Positions 25,434-34,555 of a stretch of 64,000 nucleotides of DNA are shown here, one piece after another. Origin of the DNA: Pseudomonadota bacterium (GTDB taxonomy: Bacteria; Pseudomonadota; Alphaproteobacteria; Sphingomonadales; Sphingomonadaceae); the NCBI GenBank assembly GCA_021849075.1, contig JAJZTH010000002.1, positions 162,617 to 226,616 of the forward strand. Reading direction: 5' to 3'. Both the position numbers and the translations under genes were made by a program. The notes under the pieces are model-generated. The model made no database searches, had not been told where the DNA came from, and saw only the letters and a program-made list of their open reading frames with translations. Positions within the stretch are counted from its first letter, which is position 1. Every line of letters begins with the position of its first letter.

Positions 25434-26797
25434 CCGATCTTTTCACGCCGCCCTATCCCCAGCCGCCCAAGAGCAAGCGCGGCTTGCTGAAGCGCTTTCT
25501 GCGCGGCTGGCACAGCTGGATTCATGTGCTGTTCGACAAGAGCTACACGATGAAGATGGGCGAGATCCGCCTGCCCAGCCGCACCATGTACATCGCCAAC
25601 GAACTCAGTCTGGTGGACCAGATTTTGCGCGGCGGCACCGCCTATCCCAAGCATAGCGAACTGGTCCGCAACCTGGATCCGCTGATCGGCAATTCGGTCT
25701 TTTCCGCCAATGGGGCGGATTGGGAAAGCCAGCGGGCGATGGTCAACCCGGCCTTCGCCCATACCGCGCTTGGCCGGTCGATGCCGTTGATGGTCGCGGC
25801 GGCGGACGACCTGCTCGCCCGGCTGGATGCCGCCGATCGCAGCAAGCCGGTCGATATCGACCCGATGATGACCCATGTCGCGGCTGACATCATCTTTCGC
25901 ACCCTGTTCAGCCAGACGCTGGACGAACAGCGGTCCAACATCATTCACACCGCCTTCGGCAAGTTTCAGCGGCTGGCCCACAGCGCGTCGATGCTGCGCC
26001 TCTACGGCATTCCGGCGGGCTGGTTCGAAAAACGGTCGAAAAGGCCGGCGCGGGCCATTCATGACGTGTTCCGCCCGATCGTGGAGGCCCGCTACGAGGC
26101 TTTTCACAGTCGCGGCGAGACATTGGAGCGCGACATTCTCCAGTCGCTGATCGAGGTGAAGCATCCCGAAACCGGCGTGCATTTCACCTGTGAGCAGGTG
26201 ATGGAGCAGGTGTCGACCATCTTTCTGGCGGGCCATGAAACATCGGCCAGCACCATGACCTGGGCGCTCTATATGCTGGCCGAATGCGCCCATATTCAGG
26301 ATCGGGTGCGGGACGAGGTCGCCGGGTTGGCGGGCGACGCTGGGCTGACGGCGGCGATGCTCAAGGATATGGGGCAGGTGCGCAATGTCTTCCGCGAAAC
26401 GCTGCGCCTCTATCCGCCCGTCTCCTTCCTGCCGCGCGAAGTGACCTGCCCGATGCCGATGCGCGACAAGCAATTGGAGGAAGGGGCGATGCTGGTGGTC
26501 GCGCCATGGCTGACCCAGCGGAACAAGGATAACTGGGCCTGTCCCCACGCTTTCGATCCCGACAGGTTCGACGATCCGGCCAATGCCGACATGGCGAAAC
26601 AGGCATGGTTGCCCTTTGGGCGGGGACCGCGCGTGTGTGTGGGCGCAGGCTTCGCGCAGCAGGAAGTGATGACCGTGATCGCATCGGTCGTCCGCCGCTA
26701 TCGGCTGCGCGTGCCCGATGGCTTCAAGCCCGAACCGATCAGCCGCCTCACCATCCGCCCCAGGACGGGCATGCCGCTGCTGTTCGAACGGGTGTAA
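25430..26797 (+). CDS. Cytochrome P450
   Basis: A 455-residue P450. The I-helix FLAGHETSASTMTWALYM is near 264-281, the K-helix ETLRLYPP (ExxR), and the heme-binding loop LPFGRGPRVCVGAGFA has Cys403 as axial ligand. There is no N-terminal signal or anchor, so it is a soluble bacterial type needing a ferredoxin partner not present here. The substrate is unknown; coupling to a lipase-like gene suggests a lipid or acyl substrate, which is inference only. It ends one base before the stop of the convergent small gene. Confidence 0.93.
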   Translation: MTDLFTPPYPQPPKSKRGLLKRFLRGWHSWIHVLFDKSYTMKMGEIRLPSRTMYIANELSLVDQILRGGTAYPKHSELVRNLDPLIGNSVFSANGADWESQRAMVNPAFAHTALGRSMPLMVAAADDLLARLDAADRSKPVDIDPMMTHVAADIIFRTLFSQTLDEQRSNIIHTAFGKFQRLAHSASMLRLYGIPAGWFEKRSKRPARAIHDVFRPIVEARYEAFHSRGETLERDILQSLIEVKHPETGVHFTCEQVMEQVSTIFLAGHETSASTMTWALYMLAECAHIQDRVRDEVAGLAGDAGLTAAMLKDMGQVRNVFRETLRLYPPVSFLPREVTCPMPMRDKQLEEGAMLVVAPWLTQRNKDNWACPHAFDPDRFDDPANADMAKQAWLPFGRGPRVCVGAGFAQQEVMTVIASVVRRYRLRVPDGFKPEPISRLTIRPRTGMPLLFERV

Positions 26798-26798
26798 A

Positions 26799-26984
26799 TT
26801 ATCGCGCCGTGCCGCCGCCCGCCGGCGCCGTCACCTGCACCTGCGTCGGGATCGGCGCGGCCATGATCGCGATGCCGCTCACCAGCCCCAGCGCGCCCCA
26901 GATCCAGCGCTTGGCGCGCAAATCCATGACGCCGCGCGCCAGGCAATAAAGGCCGGCCAGCACCAGGATGATGGCGGTAATCAT
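26799..26984 (-). CDS. Small two-helix membrane protein (61 aa)
   Basis: It starts MITAIILVLAGLYCLARGVM, then a second hydrophobic stretch WGALGLVSGIAIMAAPIP and a short polar tail. Its ATG overlaps the stop of the transglutaminase gene (ATGA), making it the last member of the DUF2126/ATP-grasp/transglutaminase operon. Function unknown; it may anchor the system at the membrane. Confidence 0.65.
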   Translation of the reverse strand: MITAIILVLAGLYCLARGVMDLRAKRWIWGALGLVSGIAIMAAPIPTQVQVTAPAGGGTAR

Positions 26985-27871
26985 GCAACTTCCTCTTCTT
27001 CGGGGGCGACGTCGACCATCACCTGCAGGCTCTGGCCGGTGCCGCCGACGAACAGCCCGTCCATCGGCGCGACGTCGGCATAGTCGCGCCCCATGGCGAT
27101 GAACAGATGCCCGTCGCCGGTAATGCAGCCATTGGTGGGATCGAAACCGATCCAGCCGCGCGTCGGCCCGCACCATAGCATCACCCAGGCATGCATCGCG
27201 TCCGCGCCGACCAGCCGGGGCATGCCGGGCGGGGGCAGGGTGCGGAGGTATCCGCTGACATAGGCGGCGGGCAGGCCGGCAAGGCGCAGCGCGACGACCA
27301 TGATATGGGCGAAATCTTGGCACACGCCATGGCGCGCGGCAAAGGCGTCGGCGACCGGCGTGCCCGCATCGGTGACGCCGGGCTGATAGGCGAACTCCGC
27401 CTGAATGCGCAGCGCCAGTTCCAGCGCGGCGGCGACGATCGGCCGGTCTGGGGCCAGCGCGTCGCCCACCCATTGCCCAATCTGCGCCAGCATCGGCGCG
27501 CGGGCCGAGGCATAGAGATAATGGGCCGGGGCCGATGGTCCCATCGCCCGGTCGATCAGCGCGGCGGTCGCGACCGCGCCAATGGTCGGATCATCCGCCT
27601 GCGGCTCGATCGCGCCGCCCTGCACCCCGGCGCGAAAGCGGCTTTCGACCGTCAGTTCGCGGATCGGGCTTTCGATCACCAGCCGCGATACCTGCACCGG
27701 CCAGGCGGCGGGGCGCGATTCGATGATGGACGGCGCGGGATCGACCTCCAGCACATGGTCGGACGTCCATTGCCCCGGCCATGGCGCGGGTTTCAGCCGC
27801 AGGTTGAAGCGGGCGACGCGGACGGGCGCGGCGTAACGCAATATGGTGCGGTGGCGGACATGGTAGATCAT
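26981..27871 (-). CDS. Transglutaminase-like cysteine protease/peptidase family protein
   Basis: A 296-residue protein with the bacterial transglutaminase N-terminal beta domain (MIYHVRHRTILRYAAPVRVA onward) and a papain-like core with an intact triad: Cys184 in RHGVCQDFAHIM, His227 in DAMHAWV and Asp244 in GFDPTNG. Such proteins are predicted to cleave or cross-link peptide or amide bonds. It starts at ATG 27871, overlapping the stop of the ATP-grasp gene, and overlaps the next small gene, so the operon is tightly coupled. No signal peptide is seen, so it is probably cytosolic. Confidence 0.88.
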   Translation of the reverse strand: MIYHVRHRTILRYAAPVRVARFNLRLKPAPWPGQWTSDHVLEVDPAPSIIESRPAAWPVQVSRLVIESPIRELTVESRFRAGVQGGAIEPQADDPTIGAVATAALIDRAMGPSAPAHYLYASARAPMLAQIGQWVGDALAPDRPIVAAALELALRIQAEFAYQPGVTDAGTPVADAFAARHGVCQDFAHIMVVALRLAGLPAAYVSGYLRTLPPPGMPRLVGADAMHAWVMLWCGPTRGWIGFDPTNGCITGDGHLFIAMGRDYADVAPMDGLFVGGTGQSLQVMVDVAPEEEEVA

Positions 27872-30321
27872 GACAGCAGGTCCGCATTTTCCGTTTTATG
27901 CAGTTGCAGGAAATAACGCTGGCCGATGGCGTCGGACAGGCCAAACAGCCGGCTTTCGGCGTCGGCAATATCCGCCATGGTCAGCATGTCGCCGGTCAGC
28001 GGGGCCAGCCGCGCCACCAGCGCGTCCGCCAGCCGCCGGGGCTCTTCCGGCATGCCGTCGGCGCGCAGCGTGGGCAGTGCGGCGATATGCTCGGCCAGCC
28101 GCAGCGCCTGATAGGCGATGGCGCGCGGATTATAGGGTTCCAGCGCCAGCAGGTCGCGCACCGGCGGCAGCGCGGGATCGGTCAGATAGCGGGTGCGATA
28201 GCTGATCTGGCTGTCCATCAGGTCCAGCAGCACGGTCAGGTCGTCGGCTGACGCCTGATCGCCGCCGAACAGGGCGATCAGGCGACAGCCATTGACCGCG
28301 CGCTCCATGCGGCGGCCCATGTCGTGGAAACGCCACCCCTCCGTCCGCCCCATATTTTCCGCCGCCAGACCCGCCAGCGCGGAAATCCGCTCGATCATGC
28401 GGGCGGAGGCGTCGAGCAATGTTTCCGTCACCGCGCCGTCGAATGTCGGCAAGGGCAGGCGCACCAGCCGCCAGAAATCGCTCGCCAGCCGATCGCGCAG
28501 TCCCTCGCCGATATTGGCGACCACGGCCATCAGCGCGCGGACGCTGCCGGGCTGACGCGCCTCGCCCAGCGCCGTCGCGCAGAGCGGGCCGACCGCCGAC
28601 CCGCTGGCTGGCACCGCGCCCCATTGCACCAGCTGATCGACCAGTCGCGCCATGGTGGGCGAATCGAGCGAAGAGCCGAGGTCGGCCTCGATCGATCCGC
28701 CGGCGATCGCGCGGATCAGGCGCAACGTCATTTCCGCGCGCTCGATATAGCGGCCCAGCCAGAAGAGATTGTCCGCCGCCTTAGCCGGCAGCATGCCGCC
28801 GACCCGCCGGATCGCGGGCGCGCCGGACCCCAGCAGCGTATCGGGCGGCACGGGCTTTGCGTCGACCACGCACATGTCGGCGGACATATCCGCCTGTCCC
28901 ATCAGCGCCGCGCGAATGTCGCCATGGCCCGCAAGCCGGCCAAAGCCGCCGGGCATCACCCGCCACTGCCCCGCGCCATCACGCGCGACGAAGACGCGCA
29001 GGGTGAAGGGCAGGGGCGCCAAACGGCCGTCGATCACCGCCGGGGCGGTCGACAGCTTCACCACCTCCTGCCCGACATAGTCCATCGGCCGCTTCGCCAT
29101 CGCCGCCAGCAATGCCTTGCGCTGCGCAGCATTCATCGATGCGCCCGGCGTGAAATGCGCGTCGGGCAGGCCGATGACGTCCTGATCGAAGGCGGAACCG
29201 ATCACCAGATCATCCAGCCGCGCGCGGACATGGTCGCGCTCGCGCGGCTGACCGCACCACCAGGTCGCGATATTGGGCAGGATCAGATCCTGTCCCAGCA
29301 CCGCCTTGGCCAGTTGCGGCAGGAAGGCGGCGAAGGCGCGCGATTCGATCACGCCCGCGCCCGGCCAGTTGCCGACCATCAGCCCGCCGCGCGCGCAGGC
29401 GTCATACAGGTCGGGCACGCCGATCCGCGACTTGCTGTCGAAAGCAAGCGGATCAAGAAAGCGGCTGTCCATCCAGCGCCACAGGCCGTCGATGCGCTTG
29501 AGGCCCTGTATCGTGCGCACGAACAGTCGCCCGTCCGACACGATCAGATCGTCGCCCTCGACCAGCAACAGGCCCAGATAGCGGGCGAGATGCGCCTGTT
29601 CGGCATAGCTCTGGTTGAAGCGGCCGGGCGTCAGCAGGCCGATGCGCGGATCGGACCGGGCGCAGTCGACGGCGAGGCCCCGGCGCAGGTCGGCGAAGAA
29701 AGGCGCGAGGCGGCGGGCGTTCATCGCGCCCAGCAGGTCGCCGGTGGCGCGGGACAAAGCGAGCCGGTTTTCCAGCGCATAACCCATGCCGACGGGTGTG
29801 CGCACCCGATCCGCCAGCACCCGCCATTCGCCCGCCGGGCCGCGGCCGATGTCGGCGGCGTAGAAATGGAGGTGATGGCCGCGCGGCGGCGGCGTACCGG
29901 TCATTACCCGCCAATAATGCGGGCTGCCGGTGACGATGCTGGCGGGCAGCTTGCCATCGCGCACCAGCGACTGGGTGGAATAAATGTCGGCGATCACCCG
30001 TTCCAGCAGTTCGGCGCGCTGGGCCAGGCCGGTTTCGATATGCGCCCATTCGGTCGCGCCGATCAGCAGGGGAACAGGGCCGAGCGGCCAGGGCCGCTCC
30101 TGCTCATCCCCGGTCAGGCGGAAGGCCAGACCCAGATCGGCGGCCTGCCGCCCGACATGGTCGGCCAGCGTCGCCGGATCGCCCTTCGCCTGCGCAGACA
30201 GACGATCCAGCATCGCGCGCCAGTGCGCCGCCATGGCGGGCGCAGCGCCGGCGAACAGGTCGCCCTTGGGCGCTGCGGCCAGATAGGCGGCCGCCCAGTC
30301 TAGTCGGGTCTTGGTATCCAC
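27868..30321 (-). CDS. Circularly permuted ATP-grasp protein fused to an Alpha-E domain
   Basis: An 817-residue fusion. Residues ~20-480 are a type 2 circularly permuted ATP-grasp ligase (DUF404/DUF407): GPVPLLIGATEWAHIETGL, HFYAADIGRGPAGEWRVLAD, GYALENRLALSR and LTPGRFNQSYAEQAHLARYL. Residues ~510-817 are an Alpha-E domain starting MLPAKAADNLFWLGRYIERA. In many bacteria these are two genes; here they are one. The family is predicted to form peptide or amide bonds using ATP. GTG 30321 with AAGGG upstream is preferred over GTG 30339, which would overlap the DUF2126 gene. Confidence 0.85.
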   Translation of the reverse strand: MDTKTRLDWAAAYLAAAPKGDLFAGAAPAMAAHWRAMLDRLSAQAKGDPATLADHVGRQAADLGLAFRLTGDEQERPWPLGPVPLLIGATEWAHIETGLAQRAELLERVIADIYSTQSLVRDGKLPASIVTGSPHYWRVMTGTPPPRGHHLHFYAADIGRGPAGEWRVLADRVRTPVGMGYALENRLALSRATGDLLGAMNARRLAPFFADLRRGLAVDCARSDPRIGLLTPGRFNQSYAEQAHLARYLGLLLVEGDDLIVSDGRLFVRTIQGLKRIDGLWRWMDSRFLDPLAFDSKSRIGVPDLYDACARGGLMVGNWPGAGVIESRAFAAFLPQLAKAVLGQDLILPNIATWWCGQPRERDHVRARLDDLVIGSAFDQDVIGLPDAHFTPGASMNAAQRKALLAAMAKRPMDYVGQEVVKLSTAPAVIDGRLAPLPFTLRVFVARDGAGQWRVMPGGFGRLAGHGDIRAALMGQADMSADMCVVDAKPVPPDTLLGSGAPAIRRVGGMLPAKAADNLFWLGRYIERAEMTLRLIRAIAGGSIEADLGSSLDSPTMARLVDQLVQWGAVPASGSAVGPLCATALGEARQPGSVRALMAVVANIGEGLRDRLASDFWRLVRLPLPTFDGAVTETLLDASARMIERISALAGLAAENMGRTEGWRFHDMGRRMERAVNGCRLIALFGGDQASADDLTVLLDLMDSQISYRTRYLTDPALPPVRDLLALEPYNPRAIAYQALRLAEHIAALPTLRADGMPEEPRRLADALVARLAPLTGDMLTMADIADAESRLFGLSDAIGQRYFLQLHKTENADLLS

Positions 30322-30331
30322 GGCGTCACCC

Positions 30332-33300
30332 TTACACACCCGGATGGCGGAAGCGTAGGTCCAGCGTCATGGGAAATTCGCCAGGCAGTTCGGCGGGCGG
30401 CATGTCGACCGGGCCGGGGGTATGGCCATAATCCTGAAAACGCGCCTTGCGCCGCGATTCCGCTTCATAGCCGTTGATCGGCAGCGTGTCGTAATTGCGC
30501 CCGCCCGGATGCGCGACATGATAGACGCAGCCGCCCAGCGACCGGCCGCTCCAGCTGTCCAGCACATCGAAGGTCAGCGGCGCATTGACCGGCAGATTGG
30601 GGTGCAGGCAATTGGCCGGCGCCCACGCCTTGTATCGCACGCCGCCCACCGCTTCGCCCGGCACGGCGGTCGCCGTCATGGGAACGCGGCGGCCGTTGCA
30701 GGCCAGAATATGGCGGCCCGCGATCAGGCCGGTGGCGCGCACCTGCAACCGCTCGGTCGAACTGTCGACATAGCGCACCGTGCCGCCGATCGCGCCGGTT
30801 TCGCCCAGCACATTCCAGGGTTCGAGCGCATGAGTGATCTCCAGCCCCACGCCGCCCGCGTCGACCGCGCCATGAATGGGGAAACGGAACTGCCGCTGCG
30901 CCTCGAACCAGTTGGGGTCGAAGTCGTAGCCTGCGCCCTTTAGGTCGTTCAGCACCTCCATGAAATCCGCCCAGACGAAATGGGGCAGCATGAAACGATC
31001 GTGCAGCGCCGTGCCCCAGCGGACCAGCCCGCCCTGTTGCGGCTGACGCCAGAACCACGCCGTCAGCGCGCGGATCAGCAATTGCTGGGCCAGGCTCATC
31101 TTCGCTTCGGGCGGCATTTCGAAGCCGCGAAACTCCAGCAGGCCCAGCCGCCCGGTCGGCCCATCGGGCGAGAACATCTTGTCGATGCAGATTTCGGTGC
31201 GATGGGTGTTGCCGGTGACGTCGACCAGCAGATTGCGGAACAATCGGTCGACCAGCCAAGGCGGCGGCAGTCTGTCCACGCCGTCCTTCACCGGATCGGG
31301 CACCTGCGCCAGCGCGATCTCCAGTTCATACAAGCCATCGTGCCGCGCCTCGTCGATGCGCGGGGCCTGACTGGTCGGGCCGATGCACAGCCCCGAAAAA
31401 AGGTAGGAGAGCGAAGGGTGGCGCTGCCAATAGAGGACGAAGCTCTTCAGCAGGTCCGGGCGGCGGATGAAGGGGGAATCATTGAGGCTCGCCCCGCCCA
31501 GCACGATATGATTGCCCCCGCCGGTGCCGACCGACCGGCCGTCGACCATGAACTTGTCGGCGGTCAGATCGCATTCGCGCGCCAGCGCATAGAGGCGCTC
31601 GGTAATGGCGACCGTTTCGTCCCAGCTGGCGGCTGGCTGAACATTGACCTCGATCACGCCGGGATCGGGCGTGGCCTTGAGCACGTCCAGGCGCGGGTCG
31701 GGCGGCGGGGCATAGCCTTCGATCCGCACGGGGATGCGGGTCGCCTCGGCCACTTGTTCCACCTGCGCGATCAGTTCCAGATAATCTTCCAGCGTCTGCA
31801 CCGGCGGCAGGAAGACCGACAGGCAATGGCCGTTCGGCTCGACGGTGATGGCGGTGCGCACCGCGCCTTCGATGATCACCTGTTCGACGCGCGCCTGCGC
31901 TGCCACGCCGCCTTCGGCTTCCGCCACGCGCTGGACCGGCTGGGCTTGGGCTTCCTCGCGGGTGGCGGCCTCGCTCACCTGCACGCGATAGTCGGCCAGG
32001 GGGTCGCGCGGTTCGCTGGTGTCGCGGGGGTGGATATAGGGATAGGCCGAGGGCGGCACATAGGGCAGCGACCCCAGCGGCAGCCGGTATCCCAGCGCCG
32101 AATCGCCGGGCACGGCGAACAGCTTGCCCCGGCGCAGCTGCCAGATTTCGCTCTGCCAGCGCGGGGTGGCGACGGCGCTTTGCCAGCGCTGGACCGGCAG
32201 CACATAGCCGACCGGCTGGTCGAGGCCGCGGGAAAACGCCTTCACCATGCGCGCGCGCGCTTCGGGATCGGCGATTTCGGGCGCTTCGGGCGTGGTGTTG
32301 ACCGGCAGGTCCGCTTCCTTGATCGACCAGACCGCCGGGTCTTCATAGACGGGATGGGTATAGTCGGCGGAAAATCCCATATTGCCGGCGATCGCGCCCA
32401 GGAAAGCCTGCGCATCGTCCGCCGTAATCATGCGCGCGCCTTCGGGCGCATCGTCGGTGGCGATCAGGTCCGCGTCGCGCCACACCGGCACGCCATCCTT
32501 GCGCCAATAGACGGCATAGGCCCAGCGCGGCAGGCTTTCGCCCGGATACCATTTGCCCTGGCCATGGTGCAGCAGCCCGCCCGGCGCAAATTCGCTGCGC
32601 AGCTTGCGGATCAGCCTGTCGGCATAGGCGGCCTTGGTCGGGCCGACCGCGTCGCCATTCCATTCGCCCGCATCGCCGCCATTTTCCGCGACGAAGGTCG
32701 GTTCGCCGCCGGTGGTCAGGCGCACATCCTGCGCATTGAGGTCTGCGTCCACCTTCGCGCCCAGCGCCATCACCGCGTCCCAGCGGGCGTCGGTGAAGGG
32801 TTTGGTGATGCGCACCGCTTCGGCAATGCGCGACACGGTCATGGCGAATTCGAAATCGACCTCGGCCGGTTCGGCCATGCCGCTGATCGGGGCGGCGGAT
32901 CGATAATGGGGCGTGGCGCACAGCGGGATATGGCCTTCGCCGGCAAACATGCCGCTGGTCGCGTCCAGCGCCACCCAGCCTGCGCCCGGCACATAGGCTT
33001 CGGCCCAGGCATGCAGGTCGACCACGTCCTGCGTCACGCCCTTCGGCCCTTCCAGCGGCTCGACGTCTGCAACGAGTTGAATCGAATAGCCCGACACGAA
33101 CCGCGCGGCAAAGCCCAGCCGGCGCAGCAACTGCACCAGCAGCCAGGCCGAATCGCGGCAGGAGCCGGTGCCGATGTCCAAAGTCTCTTCGGGCGTCTGC
33201 ACGCCCGCTTCCATGCGAATGACGTAGCCAACCCGCTGTTGCAGCCGCCGGTTCACCTCGACCAGAAAATCGACCGTGCGCGATTGATGCCCGTCATATT

Positions 33301-33694
33301 CGGCGACCAGCGCGTCGAACAAAGGCCCTTGGTCCTCCAGATCGAAATAGGCGGCCAGATCGGTCTTCAGTTGATCGTCATAGGCGAAGGGATATTCCTC
33401 CGCATAAGGCTCCACGAAAAAGTCGAAGGGATTGATGATGTCGAGATCGGCGAGCAGGTCGACCTCGATTTTGAAATGATCGATCGGGTCGGGAAAGACG
33501 ATCCGCGCCAGCCAGTTGCCGTGCGGATCCTGCTGCCAGTTCAGGAAATGGTTCGCCGGTTCGATTTTCAGCGCATAATTGGGCACTTTGGTTCGGCTGT
33601 GCGGCGCGGGCCGCAATCGGATCACCTGTGGACCAAGCCGGATCGGGCGGCTGTAGCGATAGGACGTCAGGTGGTGGAGCGCGGCCTTGAGCAT
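30332..33694 (-). CDS. DUF2126 protein with N-terminal transglutaminase domain
   Basis: A 1120-residue protein. Residues 1-300 are a transglutaminase with the triad Cys179 ([10 protein letters not shown]), His228 ([11 protein letters not shown]) and Asp244 ([10 protein letters not shown]). The remaining ~800 residues are DUF2126, including [48 protein letters not shown] and [20 protein letters not shown]. Comparative genomics has placed this region among amidoligase-like enzymes. ATG 33694 ([17 protein letters not shown]) matches the usual start. It is the first gene of a four-gene operon. Confidence 0.88.
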   Translation of the reverse strand: MLKAALHHLTSYRYSRPIRLGPQVIRLRPAPHSRTKVPNYALKIEPANHFLNWQQDPHGNWLARIVFPDPIDHFKIEVDLLADLDIINPFDFFVEPYAEEYPFAYDDQLKTDLAAYFDLEDQGPLFDALVAEYDGHQSRTVDFLVEVNRRLQQRVGYVIRMEAGVQTPEETLDIGTGSCRDSAWLLVQLLRRLGFAARFVSGYSIQLVADVEPLEGPKGVTQDVVDLHAWAEAYVPGAGWVALDATSGMFAGEGHIPLCATPHYRSAAPISGMAEPAEVDFEFAMTVSRIAEAVRITKPFTDARWDAVMALGAKVDADLNAQDVRLTTGGEPTFVAENGGDAGEWNGDAVGPTKAAYADRLIRKLRSEFAPGGLLHHGQGKWYPGESLPRWAYAVYWRKDGVPVWRDADLIATDDAPEGARMITADDAQAFLGAIAGNMGFSADYTHPVYEDPAVWSIKEADLPVNTTPEAPEIADPEARARMVKAFSRGLDQPVGYVLPVQRWQSAVATPRWQSEIWQLRRGKLFAVPGDSALGYRLPLGSLPYVPPSAYPYIHPRDTSEPRDPLADYRVQVSEAATREEAQAQPVQRVAEAEGGVAAQARVEQVIIEGAVRTAITVEPNGHCLSVFLPPVQTLEDYLELIAQVEQVAEATRIPVRIEGYAPPPDPRLDVLKATPDPGVIEVNVQPAASWDETVAITERLYALARECDLTADKFMVDGRSVGTGGGNHIVLGGASLNDSPFIRRPDLLKSFVLYWQRHPSLSYLFSGLCIGPTSQAPRIDEARHDGLYELEIALAQVPDPVKDGVDRLPPPWLVDRLFRNLLVDVTGNTHRTEICIDKMFSPDGPTGRLGLLEFRGFEMPPEAKMSLAQQLLIRALTAWFWRQPQQGGLVRWGTALHDRFMLPHFVWADFMEVLNDLKGAGYDFDPNWFEAQRQFRFPIHGAVDAGGVGLEITHALEPWNVLGETGAIGGTVRYVDSSTERLQVRATGLIAGRHILACNGRRVPMTATAVPGEAVGGVRYKAWAPANCLHPNLPVNAPLTFDVLDSWSGRSLGGCVYHVAHPGGRNYDTLPINGYEAESRRKARFQDYGHTPGPVDMPPAELPGEFPMTLDLRFRHPGV

Positions 33695-33716
33695 CGGGCG
33701 ATCAAACGCCAGCGCT

Positions 33717-33731
33717 TGTTGCAATGCAACA
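33717..33731. promoter_or_regulatory. Perfect palindrome upstream of the DUF2126 operon
   Basis: TGTTGCA-A-TGCAACA, 23 bases before the first codon of the operon. It is a plausible operator, or the core of a short 5'-leader hairpin. The regulator is unknown. Confidence 0.4.
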
Positions 33732-33751
33732 GCCAATCGTTTCGGGGGAAA

Positions 33752-33778
33752 AGATTCTGCCGGCATTCAGGCTGGCAG
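33752..33778 (-). terminator. Terminator of the tRNA-Leu gene
   Basis: On the minus strand CTGCCAGC (33778-33771) pairs with GCCGGCAG (33764-33757) around CTGAAT, one mismatch, followed by AATCTTTT. It begins five bases after the tRNA 3' end. Confidence 0.6.
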
Positions 33779-33783
33779 GGTGA

Positions 33784-33870
33784 TGGTGCGGTCAAGAAGA
33801 CTCGAACTTCCACGGCCTTTCGGCCACAACGACCTCAACGTTGCGCGTCTACCAATTCCGCCATGACCGC
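33784..33870 (-). tRNA. tRNA-Leu (anticodon GAG)
   Basis: An 87-base class II tRNA. Acceptor GCGGTCA at the 5' end (33870-33864) pairs with TGACCGC, followed by A and an encoded CCA (33784-33786). The anticodon stem CAACG/CGTTG encloses the loop TTGAGGT with anticodon GAG. The long variable arm TGGCCGAAAGGCCGT identifies a leucine type, and the T loop is TTCGAGT. It reads CUC and CUU codons. Confidence 0.95.
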
Positions 33871-34030
33871 ACAATCAAACAGGAAACCGGCGGGGCCGGT
33901 GCCTTGGTAGGAGGCGGCCCTTAGCAAAGGCTTTTGGGTCATGCAACAAGTGATCTGCATTCGCGTTGTGATTGATCGGGAAAGAGGAAGCCGGCGGCGC
34001 GAGAGGAGGCGACCGGCGCAGGAGGCGACA

Positions 34031-34540
34031 ATGTCGACGCATTTCTGGATGGCGACCGGCGTCACCATGGGGGCCGCCATGGTGCTGGGTCTGGGACTGG
34101 GCCAATATGTCACCAGCCCACAGGGGCGATCGCCCGCCGATCAGTCCGTGGTCGAGAGCGTGGATCCGCAACCCTATGTCCAAAGCGCGCTGACCATGGA
34201 CGAAGCGCCGGTCGCGATCCACTGCACCGGCTGCGGCCCGACGCTGGCCGAACGGCGGTGGCAGGCGGACATGGCCGGGCTGGATGCCGACGGGATGATT
34301 GCGGGCAGCGATGATCCGGTGGTGCGTGATTATATGGCTGATTCGCAGGAGGCAGCGTCGCCGACGGGAGAGGGGACGCCAGCGCCTGTGCATCCCGCGC
34401 CAGTGAATGTCGTGCGATTCGCCGATAATGCGCCTGCTGCGCCCCATGCCGTTCCAGTCGCGACCGTCCCAACGCAAACAGGGGCCGGGCAGGAGGATGC
34501 GGAGCCTGCGCCCCCCATCGTCCCGACCGACCCCCGTTAA
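34031..34540 (+). CDS. Hypothetical membrane-anchored protein with CxxC motif (169 aa)
   Basis: ATG 34031 is preceded by AGGAGG at 34019-34024. Residues 1-25 (MSTHFWMATGVTMGAAMVLG) form a signal anchor. A short conserved-looking block, VAIHCTGCGPTLAERRWQAD (about 60-79), carries Cys-x-x-Cys. The C-terminal third is rich in Pro, Ala and Glu and probably disordered. I recognise no family; a periplasmic metal- or redox-related role would be speculation. It ends 16 bases before the 3' end of the convergent gltB. Confidence 0.65.
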   Translation: MSTHFWMATGVTMGAAMVLGLGLGQYVTSPQGRSPADQSVVESVDPQPYVQSALTMDEAPVAIHCTGCGPTLAERRWQADMAGLDADGMIAGSDDPVVRDYMADSQEAASPTGEGTPAPVHPAPVNVVRFADNAPAAPHAVPVATVPTQTGAGQEDAEPAPPIVPTDPR

Positions 34541-34555
34541 GGCTCGCAATCCGGC

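Noticed and set aside
33784-33870. tRNA-Leu as an integration site for a genomic island
   Set aside because: No integrase gene and no repeated tRNA 3' end were seen nearby; both flanks hold ordinary genes.
30980-33910. 976-codon open frame on the plus strand opposite the DUF2126 gene
   Set aside because: It is a high-GC antisense shadow. The minus strand holds a complete protein with intact catalytic motifs, and the antisense translation is Arg/His/Gln-rich without any recognisable domain.
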